Below are positions 44,134-52,745 of a DNA stretch of 64,000 nt, in pieces. This DNA comes from Nonlabens dokdonensis DSW-6 (GTDB lineage Bacteria > Bacteroidota > Bacteroidia > Flavobacteriales > Flavobacteriaceae): assembly GCF_000332115.1 (NCBI RefSeq), contig NC_020156.1, positions 2,605,501 through 2,669,500 of the forward strand, written 5' to 3'. The translations under genes and the position numbers were made by a program. Position 1 is the stretch's first letter, and the number at the start of each line of letters is the position of its first letter. The notes beneath the pieces were generated by a model, which had not been told where the DNA came from, ran no database searches, and saw nothing but the letters and a program-made list of their open reading frames with translations.

Positions 44134-46557
44134 ATGAAAGTTTCTTATAACTGGATCAAGCAATTTATAAATATTTCAGGTGAGTTAGATGAGCATACCG
44201 CTCTATTGACATCTTTAGGTCTTGAAGTGGAAGGCGTTGAAAAATTTGAAAGTGTCAAAGGTGGATTAGATGGTATTGTAGTAGGATATGTAGAGTCCTG
44301 TGAGCAGCATTCTAATGCTGATAAATTAAAACTAACTAAGGTAAACATAGGAACAGAAACAGTTCAAATAGTTTGTGGTGCGCCTAACGTTGCTGCTGGT
44401 CAAAAGGTGCCTGTTGCCACTATAGGAACTACGTTATATGACGATAAAGGAGAAGCCTGGAAGATTAAAAAAGGAAAAATACGTGGTGAAGAAAGTCACG
44501 GAATGATCTGTGCCGAAGACGAGTTAGGTCTAGGAACTTCTCATGATGGAATCATGGTGCTGGACTCTAACTTAGAAATAGGAATACCGCTTAAAGATGT
44601 AGTTGAGATCGAGGAAGATCATGTTATCGAGATAGGACTAACACCTAATCGAGCTGACGCGATGTCTCACATGGGTGTTGCCAGAGATTTACGTGCTGGT
44701 CTTGCCGTAAATGAAGATCCTGTAGAATTTATTACACCATCGGTAAGTAGTTTTCATGTAGAAAGCCGTTCTGCTCGTGTGGATATTGAGGTGGAGAAAC
44801 CTGAACTTGCACCTCGTTATTGTGGTGTATCGCTTACTGGAATTAAAGTGGCAGAATCACCAGAATGGATTAAAAACAGATTAAAAGCTATAGGGCTTGC
44901 ACCTAAGAATAATGTGGTAGATGTTACAAATTACGTCATGCACGAATTAGGACAACCTTTGCACGCTTTTGATTTGGCTAAAGTTTCTGGAAATAAAATC
45001 ATTGTAAAAACCTTAGAAAAAGATACTCCATTTACCACTTTAGATGGTGAGCAACATAAATTGCATGAAGATGATTTAATGATTTGTGATGCAGAAAAAC
45101 CATTGTGTATTGCTGGTGTATACGGTGGAGAGAATAGTGGTGTGACTGATGGAACGACGTCTATTTTTCTTGAAAGCGCCTATTTTAACCCAGTAAGTGT
45201 GCGTAAAACGGCAAAGCGTCACGGATTTAATACTGATGCTTCTTTTAGATTTGAGCGTGGCATCGATCCTAATATTACTGAGTATGCTTTAAAACGTGCA
45301 GCGTTACTTATTCAAGAAACGGCTGGCGGTGATATTTCTAGTGATATTACAGATGTATATTCTCAAAAAATTGAAGATCAACAAGTATTTCTTCCTTTTG
45401 CTAAAGTAAATTCATTAATAGGGCAGGAGATACCTAAAGAAGAGATCAAGAGCATATTAAGAAGTTTAGATATTAACGTCAATAATGTTACAGAATCAGG
45501 CTTGGGACTTACGATTCCGGCATATAGGAATGACGTAACAAGACCAGCTGATGTTATTGAAGAAATTCTGAGAGTATATGGTTATGATCGTATAGAAAGC
45601 TCTTCTAAATTAAATGCAACCATAGCTAAGTCTTCAAAATTAGAGAACAATAGATTACAGAATATTGTGGCGCAACAGCTGGTAGGTCAGGGATTTGTTG
45701 AGATGATGGCAAACAGCCTGACATCTGAAAAAAATCACACGCTTACGGATCATATTTCTCCAAAAAACGAAGTGCGCATGCTCAATCCTTTAAGCAGTGA
45801 TCTTGCGGTAATGCGACAGAGTTTGATTTATGGAGGTCTAGAAGCTATTGCTCATAATTTAAACAGGAAGCAAGAAAATTTGCGATTGTTTGAATTTGGT
45901 AATACTTATCATCAATACCAAGAAAGACAGTTTACAGAAAATAAACACTTAAGTGTATTAACTGCTGGTAACACAAGTGAACCTAGCTGGAATAGTACTT
46001 CTCATCCAGCTGATTTCTTCTATTTAAAAGGAGCAGTTATTGCTGTTTTAAAACGATTAGGAATCCATAAAATAAACGAAAAGCCTACAAAACTTGATTT
46101 CCTAAGTGAAGGAATTGCATTAAACAGTGGTGCAAAAATTGCTGATATCGGAGTAGTAAAAAAGAAAGTTGCTAAGCATTTTGGTGTAGAGGTAACTGTA
46201 CATTTTGCTAACATTTACTGGGATGAGATATTAAAAATGGTTTCTAAAGAGCATGTTCCTGTTACAGAAATTCCAAAATTCCCAGAGGTAAGTAGGGATT
46301 TTGCACTATTAGTGGATCAATCTGTTAGTTTTAAAGAATTGAGAGAAATTGCCTTAAATTCTGAAAAGAAGATTTTAAAATCGGTACAATTATTTGATGT
46401 TTATGAAGGTAGTAAGTTGCCTAAAGGTAAAAAATCCTATGCGTTGAACTTTACGTTACAAGACTCAAATAAAACGCTAACTGATAAGCAAATTGATAAA
46501 ACGATGAATAAAATACAGCAGCAGTTAGAAAATCAAGCTGGTGCGGTGTTGAGGTAG
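44134..46557 (+). CDS. pheT: Phenylalanine-tRNA ligase beta subunit
   Basis: An 807-residue beta chain of the alpha2-beta2 enzyme that charges tRNA-Phe. The start is the ATG at 44134, which begins the conserved MKVSYNWIKQFINI; an upstream in-frame extension runs through the palindrome and is not coding. Domains in order: N-terminal region, OB-fold tRNA-binding domain (GIVVGYVESCEQHSNADKLKLTKVNIG, about 49-75), B3/B4 editing region, B5 region, catalytic-like core, and the C-terminal ferredoxin-like anticodon-binding domain (FPEVSRDFALLVDQSVSF to the end). The pheS gene is not adjacent. Confidence 0.96.
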   Translation: MKVSYNWIKQFINISGELDEHTALLTSLGLEVEGVEKFESVKGGLDGIVVGYVESCEQHSNADKLKLTKVNIGTETVQIVCGAPNVAAGQKVPVATIGTTLYDDKGEAWKIKKGKIRGEESHGMICAEDELGLGTSHDGIMVLDSNLEIGIPLKDVVEIEEDHVIEIGLTPNRADAMSHMGVARDLRAGLAVNEDPVEFITPSVSSFHVESRSARVDIEVEKPELAPRYCGVSLTGIKVAESPEWIKNRLKAIGLAPKNNVVDVTNYVMHELGQPLHAFDLAKVSGNKIIVKTLEKDTPFTTLDGEQHKLHEDDLMICDAEKPLCIAGVYGGENSGVTDGTTSIFLESAYFNPVSVRKTAKRHGFNTDASFRFERGIDPNITEYALKRAALLIQETAGGDISSDITDVYSQKIEDQQVFLPFAKVNSLIGQEIPKEEIKSILRSLDINVNNVTESGLGLTIPAYRNDVTRPADVIEEILRVYGYDRIESSSKLNATIAKSSKLENNRLQNIVAQQLVGQGFVEMMANSLTSEKNHTLTDHISPKNEVRMLNPLSSDLAVMRQSLIYGGLEAIAHNLNRKQENLRLFEFGNTYHQYQERQFTENKHLSVLTAGNTSEPSWNSTSHPADFFYLKGAVIAVLKRLGIHKINEKPTKLDFLSEGIALNSGAKIADIGVVKKKVAKHFGVEVTVHFANIYWDEILKMVSKEHVPVTEIPKFPEVSRDFALLVDQSVSFKELREIALNSEKKILKSVQLFDVYEGSKLPKGKKSYALNFTLQDSNKTLTDKQIDKTMNKIQQQLENQAGAVLR

Positions 46558-46566
46558 ATAATAGAT

Positions 46567-47037
46567 ATGTTTTTATCTAAGATTTTAAGCTTTTTTGATC
46601 TAGCATATAAAGAGAAAACTATGATAAAACGAGATGCAACTTCACGTAGCATCATGGAATCTTTGGCAACCAGTTCTTTTTACACAGGAGAAGTTACTTT
46701 ATATGAAGGGTATTTCTTGCCTAAAAATAAATATCCAAACAATTGTAAAATATGCTTGACAACTTCTAATGATGATTTTTATGTCGTTAGTAACGATAAT
46801 AAATTCATACCATTTAGATATTCTTGGGGATTTTTATTATTGATCACTTCTTTATTTTCTGTCATTCATATTATTAATGGTAATCCTTTTTTAATTGTGG
46901 TCATCCCTAGCTTTTTTTGGTTGGTGTCAAGAATTACTCGATTCTTTTTAAAGAATGACGTTCAACTTTTCTTAGAGCGTTATTACTATTTAAAGAATGA
47001 GTATTATAAAAACTCATTAGATCCTAATAGATATTAA
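46567..47037 (+). CDS. Unknown membrane protein after pheT
   Basis: A 156-residue protein with two central membrane helices (about WGFLLLITSLFSVIHIINGN and PFLIVVIPSFFWLVSRITRF) between a polar N-terminal half (EGYFLPKNKYPNNCKICLTTSNDDFYVVS) and a short lysine/tyrosine-rich end. No family is recognised. The gene begins 9 bases after pheT and is followed 14 bases later by the iterated palindrome. Confidence 0.6.
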   Translation: MFLSKILSFFDLAYKEKTMIKRDATSRSIMESLATSSFYTGEVTLYEGYFLPKNKYPNNCKICLTTSNDDFYVVSNDNKFIPFRYSWGFLLLITSLFSVIHIINGNPFLIVVIPSFFWLVSRITRFFLKNDVQLFLERYYYLKNEYYKNSLDPNRY

Positions 47038-47051
47038 TTGATTTTATTTTC

Positions 47052-47067
47052 CGCTTTCGCGAAAGCG
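47052..47067. repeat. Iterated 16-bp palindrome, copy 10
   Basis: Perfect CGCTTTCGCGAAAGCG 14 bases after the stop of the gene at 46567-47037, flanked by TTTC and AAAAAA. Confidence 0.95.
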
Positions 47068-47184
47068 AAAAAATTAACAGCTCATCTCTGAAATAATAAA
47101 GCTTCTCTTACGACATAGGGATTAAGGAGTTTGATATTTATAGGCAACTTCTTATTTTTAACAAGTTCAAATCAAGAATTTATT

Positions 47185-47904
47185 ATGTGGAATCGCACCA
47201 ATATTGAAGACAAGCTCAAAAAATCTAAGGCTAAAGCATTTAAAGAGACTGACATTTTAGATCAAGTTGCAGCCATTTTAAAAGAAGAAGATCGTAAGGA
47301 AGATGAGATCATGCTTCGTATGAAGAGCCCACAGAAGCCTACTCCTCGCAATCATTTTAATATTGATTTATTAGAGACAGACCGCATTTATCATGTAGAC
47401 CAAATTAAAGATATTTGTATTACATACAGATTGCGATTTCTAGACACCAAATATTTCAAGAATGAGATTCCTTATGAAGCTTTGATGAAAATCAAAGAAA
47501 TGGAAAAAGAGCACGATATCACCATGCGTGGTTTTAAAATTGTAGCTCCTTCTAAAATGTTCAAACTAGAAAATGCAGATGACCCATTACTTTTTGCTCC
47601 TATAGGAAACGGTTATTTTTATTTAATCCACAAGTGGGGAAATGATTTGACTCCTTTTAGAAAAATATGGGCGTGGAGTTTTAAAAGTTTTGAAAATTTA
47701 ATATTCTCAACGGTAATCGTTAGTTTACTTGCAGCATATTTAATCCCTAATGGTTTATTTGCAAAAAATCCTACAGGTGTGGAATTCTTATTGATTTTCT
47801 TCTTTACGTTTAAATCAATTGCAAGTATGGTGTTGTATTATTCTTTTGCGGCAGGTAAAAACTTCAATACCGCGATATGGAATTCAAAATATTTTAATGC
47901 GTAA
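47185..47904 (+). CDS. Unknown membrane protein with soluble N-terminal domain
   Basis: A 239-residue protein. The ATG at 47185 is preferred to 47131, because the upstream part would be in the non-conserved leader. The N-terminal 145 residues are charged and helical, with a regular KxxDILDQVAAILKEEDRKEDEIMLRMKSP segment, then LFAPIGNGYFYLIHKWGNDLTPFRKIW. Two membrane helices follow (NLIFSTVIVSLLAAYLI, FLLIFFFTFKSIASMVLYYSFAAG). No family is recognised. A strong terminator follows. Confidence 0.7.
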   Translation: MWNRTNIEDKLKKSKAKAFKETDILDQVAAILKEEDRKEDEIMLRMKSPQKPTPRNHFNIDLLETDRIYHVDQIKDICITYRLRFLDTKYFKNEIPYEALMKIKEMEKEHDITMRGFKIVAPSKMFKLENADDPLLFAPIGNGYFYLIHKWGNDLTPFRKIWAWSFKSFENLIFSTVIVSLLAAYLIPNGLFAKNPTGVEFLLIFFFTFKSIASMVLYYSFAAGKNFNTAIWNSKYFNA

Positions 47905-47932
47905 TTGATTCCCCTAAATTATCGTATTGTTT

Positions 47933-47967
47933 AAAATGCTCCTCGCTTTTAGTGGAGCATTTTTTAT
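47933..47967 (+). terminator. Terminator after the gene at 47185-47904
   Basis: AAAATGCTCC (from 47933) pairs with GGAGCATTTT (47954-47963), followed by TTATTT. Confidence 0.85.
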
Positions 47968-48049
47968 TTGGCTCTTATTTTCACGTTTAACATACTTAAT
48001 GTAAAATGCGTAACTTTATAGCAGTTGATATTTAATTACACTACAAACC

Positions 48050-48232
48050 ATGAAGGAAGGAAAAAAATGGTATAACGATGTTATTATGGTAGGTTCTCTT
48101 CTATTTATAATTCCGCCAGTTGGGATTTATGGTATTTATAAGAGCGAGACAATTCCTAGACTATGGAAAAACACTGTTTATAGCTCGTTGATAATTGTAG
48201 CAGTTATTTTCTTGCTCGTTTACCTATTTTAA
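48050..48232 (+). CDS. Small two-helix membrane protein
   Basis: A 60-residue frame with charged N-terminus MKEGKKWYND, one helix (VIMVGSLLFIIPPVGIYGIY), a polar loop (KSETIPRLWKN) and a second helix (TVYSSLIIVAVIFLLVYLF). It has its own spacer on both sides. The IIPPVGIYGIYKS segment resembles the first helix of small flavobacterial membrane proteins of unknown role. Weakly like Pmp3 in having PP, but the second helix does not match. Confidence 0.55.
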   Translation: MKEGKKWYNDVIMVGSLLFIIPPVGIYGIYKSETIPRLWKNTVYSSLIIVAVIFLLVYLF

Positions 48233-48301
48233 GTCTCTTATATTCCATACCTCATCACAAGGTTACTATCTTAAAACTTTAGCCAGCTGTAATATTTCAA
48301 T

Positions 48302-48309
48302 TATCTTTG
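48302..48309 (+). promoter_or_regulatory. Candidate -7 element for the paired small membrane genes
   Basis: TATCTTTG (TAnnTTTG) ends 16 bases before the ATG at 48326. Confidence 0.5.
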
Positions 48310-48325
48310 TTTTTTAAAATTTGTT

Positions 48326-48520
48326 ATGGCAGTAAGAAAAAGAAATCCTATTCTAGGTGGTATTATGGCGGCGGCATTTATCGGTTTTGGTGGTTATAGA
48401 CTGTATGAACGTTTTGTCGCTGGAGCAGCAATAGAAACTTGGAAGATTATCCTCTCGGTTGCATTTATAGTTTACGGCTTGTTTATCGTTTATACTTTAT
48501 TTACACAAAAAGATGCCTGA
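48326..48520 (+). CDS. Tiny membrane protein, tandem paralogue 1
   Basis: A 64-residue two-helix protein. The first helix is PILGGIMAAAFIGFGGYRLYERF, then AGAAIETWKIILSVAFIVYGLFIVYTLF. Its layout (helix ending GGYRLYERF, then xETWKxILSxAFxxxG) is shared with the next gene's product. The gene's last 8 bases overlap the next start, so the two are coupled and probably form a heteromeric membrane unit. It has its own promoter-like box. Confidence 0.65.
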   Translation: MAVRKRNPILGGIMAAAFIGFGGYRLYERFVAGAAIETWKIILSVAFIVYGLFIVYTLFTQKDA

Positions 48521-48701
48521 AGACAATCCTAACAAACGCACTTATACCTTGGTTCTCTCTATAGCTTTTATAGGAATAGGAGCATGGAAATTATACGAGC
48601 GTTTTTATCAAGAAGGAGAAGTAGAGACCTATCAATGGATTCTTGCTGCAGGTCTTCTAGCTTTAGGAATTTACCAATTAATAGGATTGAGAAAGAAGTG
48701 A
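48513..48701 (+). CDS. Tiny membrane protein, tandem paralogue 2
   Basis: A 62-residue two-helix protein paralogous to the preceding one: TLVLSIAFIGIGAWKLYERF, then EVETYQWILAAGLLALGIYQLIGL. Shared positions include AFIGxGxxxLYERF and ETxxWIL. It overlaps the previous gene by 8 bases. The two look like a local duplication. No family or function is recognised. A perfect bidirectional terminator lies downstream. Confidence 0.65.
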   Translation: MPEDNPNKRTYTLVLSIAFIGIGAWKLYERFYQEGEVETYQWILAAGLLALGIYQLIGLRKK

Positions 48702-48778
48702 TTACTAAGCCTACAGTTTAAAATTCAAGTTACTTCATTATTCCAATAAATTATCTTACTAGGATTCAATATACTACA

Positions 48779-48825
48779 TAAAAAAATCGGCTATCAAAAT
48801 AATTATTTTGATAGCCGATTTTTTT
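48779..48825. terminator. Bidirectional terminator between small genes and ribH
   Basis: A perfect palindromic stem, AATCGGCTATCAAAATAA facing its complement, is flanked by A6 and T7, so it can stop transcription from both sides. Confidence 0.9.
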
Positions 48826-48830
48826 ATTTT

Positions 48831-48879
48831 AACTACTAACTACTAACTACTAACTACTAACTACTAACTACTAACTACT
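48831..48879. repeat. Tandem heptamer (AACTACT)7
   Basis: Seven perfect AACTACT units, plus the start of an eighth that runs into the ribH stop codon (complement of CTA at 48882-48884). Expansion or contraction would act directly at the 3' end of ribH. Confidence 0.9.
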
Positions 48880-48881
48880 AA

Positions 48882-49403
48882 CTAAAATCCTTGCTTAATC
48901 GCTGCCATTTTAATCGCTGCAACGGCCGCTTCACTTCCTTTATTTCCATGAACGCCACCACTACGAGCGACAGATTGTGCATGAGTATCATCAGTTAAGA
49001 CACAAAATATGACAGGAACTTTAGATTTATTAAGATTAAGATCTTTTATACCGCTAGTAACTCCTTGACATACAAAATCAAAGTGAGCTGTTTCTCCTCG
49101 TATCACATTACCTATGGCAATAATAGCGTCTAGGCCTTTACGTAATTTACTATTCTTTGTAGGATAGCTGGAGTATTGCATGTTCTTACAGCCATAAATC
49201 AACTCAAATGATCCAGGTACATCCATACGGAAGATGCGCTCCTTATCTACACCGCAATCCAATAAAGTTTGATGTGCTCCTTTAAAAAGGTTTTCAGTAA
49301 TATCTTCATTCCATTCCGATACTACGATTCCTATACGCATATCACTAGCGTCTGGAAGACTGTCTTTATCGTAATGCGATAAATCTTTACCTGCGGTAGC
49401 CAT
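48882..49403 (-). CDS. ribH: 6,7-Dimethyl-8-ribityllumazine synthase
   Basis: A 173-residue lumazine synthase, the penultimate step of riboflavin synthesis. Visible motifs are VVSEWNEDITENLFKGA (substrate loop), DVPGSFELIYGCK, GNVIRGETAHFDFVC with the catalytic histidine, and PVIFCVLTDDTHAQSVAR. The N-terminal 20 residues are longer than in many homologues. The TPR protein gene upstream ends 6 bases before the ribH start, so both probably share the promoter at 50223. Confidence 0.95.
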   Translation of the reverse strand: MATAGKDLSHYDKDSLPDASDMRIGIVVSEWNEDITENLFKGAHQTLLDCGVDKERIFRMDVPGSFELIYGCKNMQYSSYPTKNSKLRKGLDAIIAIGNVIRGETAHFDFVCQGVTSGIKDLNLNKSKVPVIFCVLTDDTHAQSVARSGGVHGNKGSEAAVAAIKMAAIKQGF

Positions 49404-49409
49404 ACGGTT

Positions 49410-50201
49410 TTAGTTAGAAGCTGCTCTTGCTTGTCCTAAAAGAACTTGAGCAGTTTTATATTCTGCAGCATCAGGATAATTTTCTTCAATTCTTTCTAAA
49501 GCAGTTATAGCTGTAGAAGTATCTCCAGTAGTAAGAGCAACTTGTCCTGCTTTTAATAGATACTTAGGAGTAGAAAATTCATTTGTATTTGAATTTGCAG
49601 CATCCATATAATGAGCGATCGCATCACCTGGCTGTCCAGCTTGTACAAGCGCATCACCTATCCCAGCTTGTGCAATAGCGTTTAAAACAGAATCTCCACC
49701 GTCAAACTTCTCTAGGTATTCAATTGCTTTTTGAAGTTGGTCACCACCTATATTAAGGTAAGCCATACCAGCTTGATAGTTTGCTAGGTTACCAGCATCA
49801 GTGCCAGCATATTCTTCAGCAATCTGGATCAATCCATATTTTCCATTAGCACCTTCTAAAGCAAGAGTATATAAAGAATCTTTCTCTTTTCCAGTAGAAT
49901 TTAAAGCAAGGTCGTAGTATTTGTTTGCTTCATTAGATTCAGCAACAGCCTCCATTTGCTTAGGCTCCATTACAAACTGGTTGTACAACCACGCACCTAA
50001 AGCAGCAACAATGATAATACCTACCACGATCACGATAGCTTTTTGGTTTTTCTCTAGCCATTGCTCTGTTTTATTAGCACCTTCATCAAGGGTACTAAAA
50101 ACCTCAGCGGTTGTAGATTCAGAATCATCAAAAAGTTCGTCGTTGTCTTCCTTTTCTGGTTTCGTTTTCGGTTTGTATCCTCTTTTGTTATAAGTTGCCA
50201 T
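49410..50201 (-). CDS. Membrane-anchored TPR-type protein (YfgM-like)
   Basis: A 263-residue protein that starts at the ATG at 50201 (an upstream in-frame start adds eight residues with no support). The N-terminus is cytoplasmic and charged. One membrane helix is at about residues 54-78 (AIVIVVGIIIVAALGAWLYNQF). The outside part has helical TPR-like units (GNLANYQAGMAYLNIGGDQLQKAIEYLEKF, VLNAIAQAGIGDALVQAGQPGDAIAHYMDAA, TPKYLLKAGQVALTTGDTSTAITALERIEENY). The layout resembles YfgM, an ancillary factor of the secretion machinery. This is a structural resemblance only. Confidence 0.8.
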   Translation of the reverse strand: MATYNKRGYKPKTKPEKEDNDELFDDSESTTAEVFSTLDEGANKTEQWLEKNQKAIVIVVGIIIVAALGAWLYNQFVMEPKQMEAVAESNEANKYYDLALNSTGKEKDSLYTLALEGANGKYGLIQIAEEYAGTDAGNLANYQAGMAYLNIGGDQLQKAIEYLEKFDGGDSVLNAIAQAGIGDALVQAGQPGDAIAHYMDAANSNTNEFSTPKYLLKAGQVALTTGDTSTAITALERIEENYPDAAEYKTAQVLLGQARAASN

Positions 50202-50222
50202 AATTGTCTTTAATTGAACGCG

Positions 50223-50230
50223 CAAAAATA
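50223..50230 (-). promoter_or_regulatory. Candidate -7 element for the TPR-ribH operon
   Basis: TATTTTTG on the minus strand (TAnnTTTG), 21 bases before the ATG at 50201. Confidence 0.5.
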
Positions 50231-50325
50231 TAATTTTTATCTATATATAAAAACAGGTTAAAGCTTTATTCTCTGCCTTTTCTTAGGTTAAATTTGTAAA
50301 AGTTATAAAATGCTGGTGGTTGTAC

Positions 50326-50341
50326 CGCTTTCGCGAAAGCG
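50326..50341. repeat. Iterated 16-bp palindrome, copy 11
   Basis: Perfect CGCTTTCGCGAAAGCG in the divergent spacer between the TPR gene and recF, 45 bases before the recF ATG. Confidence 0.95.
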
Positions 50342-50386
50342 AGATCAACACAATCATCACTTAAACAATAGGTTACAGTCATTTCT

Positions 50387-51466
50387 ATGAAGCTCGATTC
50401 CATAAGTCTTATCAATTATAAAAGCTTCTCATCTGCCGAATTTGAGTTTGATGAGAAGATTAATTGCTTTGTAGGCAACAATGGAGTAGGAAAAACGAAC
50501 GTGCTGGACGCCATTTATCACCTTGCTTTTGCAAAAAGCTATTTTAATCCGATTACGGTGCAAAATATCAAGCACGACGAGGACTTTTTTGTTGTGAATG
50601 GTAATTTTATTAAAAATGACCTGGAGGAAAAAATAGTAGTAAGTGCAAAAAAAGGAGTCAAACGTGTATTAAAACGCAACGGTAAGATTTATGATAAAAT
50701 TAGTGATCACATAGGGTTGATTCCACTAGTTATAATTTCTCCAGCAGACCGTGATTTGATTACCGAAGGAAGCGATACCAGGCGTAAATTTCTAGATGGT
50801 GTGATCTCTTTAAGTAACTCTGTTTATTTAAACAAATTGATTACTTACAATAAGTTGTTGCAACAACGTAATGCATTGCTGAAGTACTTTTACATCAATC
50901 GTACTTTTGATAGCGATGGACTTGCCGTTTATGATGAGCAACTGGCAGACTTAGGAGGTTCTATACATGAGACTCGAACGGCGTTTCTACAATCTTTCAC
51001 GCCCATATTTAGAAAATACTATCAGCAAATTTCTCGTACCGAAGAAGTAGTAGATATTTTCTACAAAGCTGATTTTACAAATGAAGATCCTACACAGGTT
51101 TTAAAGAATGCACGTCAAAAGGATTTGCAATTACAGTACACGAGCGTAGGAACTCATAAAGATGACCTGTTATTCTTGCTTAATGATCACCCTGTAAAAA
51201 AATATGGTAGTCAAGGCCAGCAAAAAAGTTTTTTGACAGCATTAAAATTGGCACAATTTGAATTTATAAAGCAAGAAAGTGGTACGGTGCCTATTTTGCT
51301 TCTGGATGATATTTTTGATAAATTAGATGCTTCTCGAGTGGCGCAAATTATTAATATGGTGAATGACGAGCAATTCGGTCAGTTATTCATAAGCGATACC
51401 CATCCAGAACGAACAGAAGAGGTGATCAAACAAACGGAGCAATCTTATAAGATATTTAAGTTATGA
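50387..51466 (+). CDS. recF: DNA replication and repair protein RecF
   Basis: A 359-residue SMC-like ATPase that helps load RecA at gaps through the RecFOR pathway. Walker A is GNNGVGKT (residues 30-37), the signature region is [18 protein letters not shown], and Walker B is [35 protein letters not shown] is typical of RecF. The next lipoprotein gene starts inside the last codons (ATGA). The DUF721 gene two genes downstream is a common recF neighbour. Confidence 0.95.
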   Translation: MKLDSISLINYKSFSSAEFEFDEKINCFVGNNGVGKTNVLDAIYHLAFAKSYFNPITVQNIKHDEDFFVVNGNFIKNDLEEKIVVSAKKGVKRVLKRNGKIYDKISDHIGLIPLVIISPADRDLITEGSDTRRKFLDGVISLSNSVYLNKLITYNKLLQQRNALLKYFYINRTFDSDGLAVYDEQLADLGGSIHETRTAFLQSFTPIFRKYYQQISRTEEVVDIFYKADFTNEDPTQVLKNARQKDLQLQYTSVGTHKDDLLFLLNDHPVKKYGSQGQQKSFLTALKLAQFEFIKQESGTVPILLLDDIFDKLDASRVAQIINMVNDEQFGQLFISDTHPERTEEVIKQTEQSYKIFKL

Positions 51467-52008
51467 GGTTTATCGTTTTTTTAATTGTAAGTATTCTTCT
51501 ATTGATCAGTTGCGAACAAAATGATTCGTACGATTATTTACCTAAAGATTTAAGAGCGTTTGCGAAGGATGCTAAGCTAGTTGAGTCTTGGGATTTAACG
51601 GAAAATTTAGATCGTGTTATCACAATTAATTTATATAAGAACGATAATTATGAGTTAAAGAAATATGTTGTAGACTATGATATTGATAATAATTATAAAT
51701 TTAATAATCAGTTAATTGTCAAAGGTGATTCTGTTTATTTCTATCGATCTTCTGGGTACTCTAAACTTCATGAGAAATCTCCAAGAGAAAAAAAATCATA
51801 TATTTTGCTAGAGATTAATAAAGACTTTACAAATACAACTAATCTCGGTGTTTGGGAAAAAGAGACATACTTTGGAGGTTTAGAGAAGCTGATTAGTGCT
51901 AAAGTATCTCTAGATTCCTCTTCATTTGAAAAGAGAGGAATTTCAAAAAATGATTACTTATTAGCGAAGAGTGAGCTCGAGTTCATTAACTCTTCAATTT
52001 TAAAATAA
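51463..52008 (+). CDS. Lipoprotein of unknown function
   Basis: A 181-residue lipoprotein with signal peptide [17 protein letters not shown] and a C+1 acidic start (EQNDSYDY). The mature part is beta-rich with a charged pattern ([43 protein letters not shown]). No family is recognised. It overlaps recF by 4 bases (ATGA) and is followed 4 bases later by another lipoprotein gene. Confidence 0.72.
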   Translation: MRFIVFLIVSILLLISCEQNDSYDYLPKDLRAFAKDAKLVESWDLTENLDRVITINLYKNDNYELKKYVVDYDIDNNYKFNNQLIVKGDSVYFYRSSGYSKLHEKSPREKKSYILLEINKDFTNTTNLGVWEKETYFGGLEKLISAKVSLDSSSFEKRGISKNDYLLAKSELEFINSSILK

Positions 52009-52012
52009 AGAA

Positions 52013-52423
52013 ATGAAAAAAATCATCTATTTAATTCTCGTGTCAGTTGTTATCTCTTGTACCAGTAATGAAGATAAAATAAAGGCCGTAGAAGGATACT
52101 GGAATATTGAGCAGGTTTTAATGCCTGACGGAAGTGAACGAGAATTTCCTTTTTCTAACCACATGGATCATTTTGAAATAGATGGTTACAAAGGAGTCAA
52201 AAATAGAGTAAGCCCAACTTATGATGGTGGTTTTATAAGCTATGGTAATCCTATTTATTTTGAGTGGGAAGAGAAAGACGGCGATTTACGGCTTACCTTT
52301 CAAGAAGGAGAAGCATCCTACAAACAAACAGTTGAAAAAGCTACTAAAGAAACGCTAGTACTTTTACATGAAAATGGAACGCGTTATACTTATAAAACAT
52401 ATACTCCTAATGAGGAACAATAA
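52013..52423 (+). CDS. Lipocalin-like lipoprotein
   Basis: A 136-residue lipoprotein with signal peptide MKKIIYLILVSVVISC. The mature part fits the lipocalin-like pattern: a GYWNIEQVLMPDGSERE start (GxW near residue 29), then short beta-strands up to KETLVLLHENGTRYTYKTYT. A ligand cannot be predicted. It lies in a recF - lipoprotein - lipoprotein - DUF721 run with overlapping or near-overlapping ends. Confidence 0.72.
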   Translation: MKKIIYLILVSVVISCTSNEDKIKAVEGYWNIEQVLMPDGSEREFPFSNHMDHFEIDGYKGVKNRVSPTYDGGFISYGNPIYFEWEEKDGDLRLTFQEGEASYKQTVEKATKETLVLLHENGTRYTYKTYTPNEEQ

Positions 52424-52709
52424 AAAAGAAGATTTTGTGCGCATGAGTGATGTTTTGAGTGATTTTAAAGCTCAAGATAAACTGCAGAAGGGTTTCCAGA
52501 AAGTGGATGTAGAAACAGCCTGGAAAGAGGTGATGGGCGCAGGTGTCACCAATTATACAACACAAGTTAAATTTACTACTGGAACACTTTTTATAAGTCT
52601 TTCCTCATCTGTATTGAGACAAGAATTACTTTACGGTAGAGCAAAAATTATTAAAAACCTAAACGATCATTTAGGAAGAGAGATGATCGAAAAGTTGGTG
52701 TTGAGGTAA
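52410..52709 (+). CDS. DUF721-family protein
   Basis: A 99-residue DUF721 protein. The ATG at 52410, which overlaps the preceding gene by 14 bases, gives MRNNKKEDFVRMSDVLSDFKAQDKLQKGF, matching the usual family start. An ATG at 52443 would shorten it by eleven residues. The pattern VETAWKEVMGAGVTNYTTQVKFTTGTLFISLSSSVLRQELLYGRAKIIKNLNDHLG is the family core. DUF721 proteins are often encoded next to recF, as here, and are thought to bind nucleic acids, though their role is not settled. Confidence 0.88.
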   Translation: MRNNKKEDFVRMSDVLSDFKAQDKLQKGFQKVDVETAWKEVMGAGVTNYTTQVKFTTGTLFISLSSSVLRQELLYGRAKIIKNLNDHLGREMIEKLVLR

Positions 52710-52745
52710 CTATTATTAAATTTACCGTAAGAGTACTTTTAAGGG

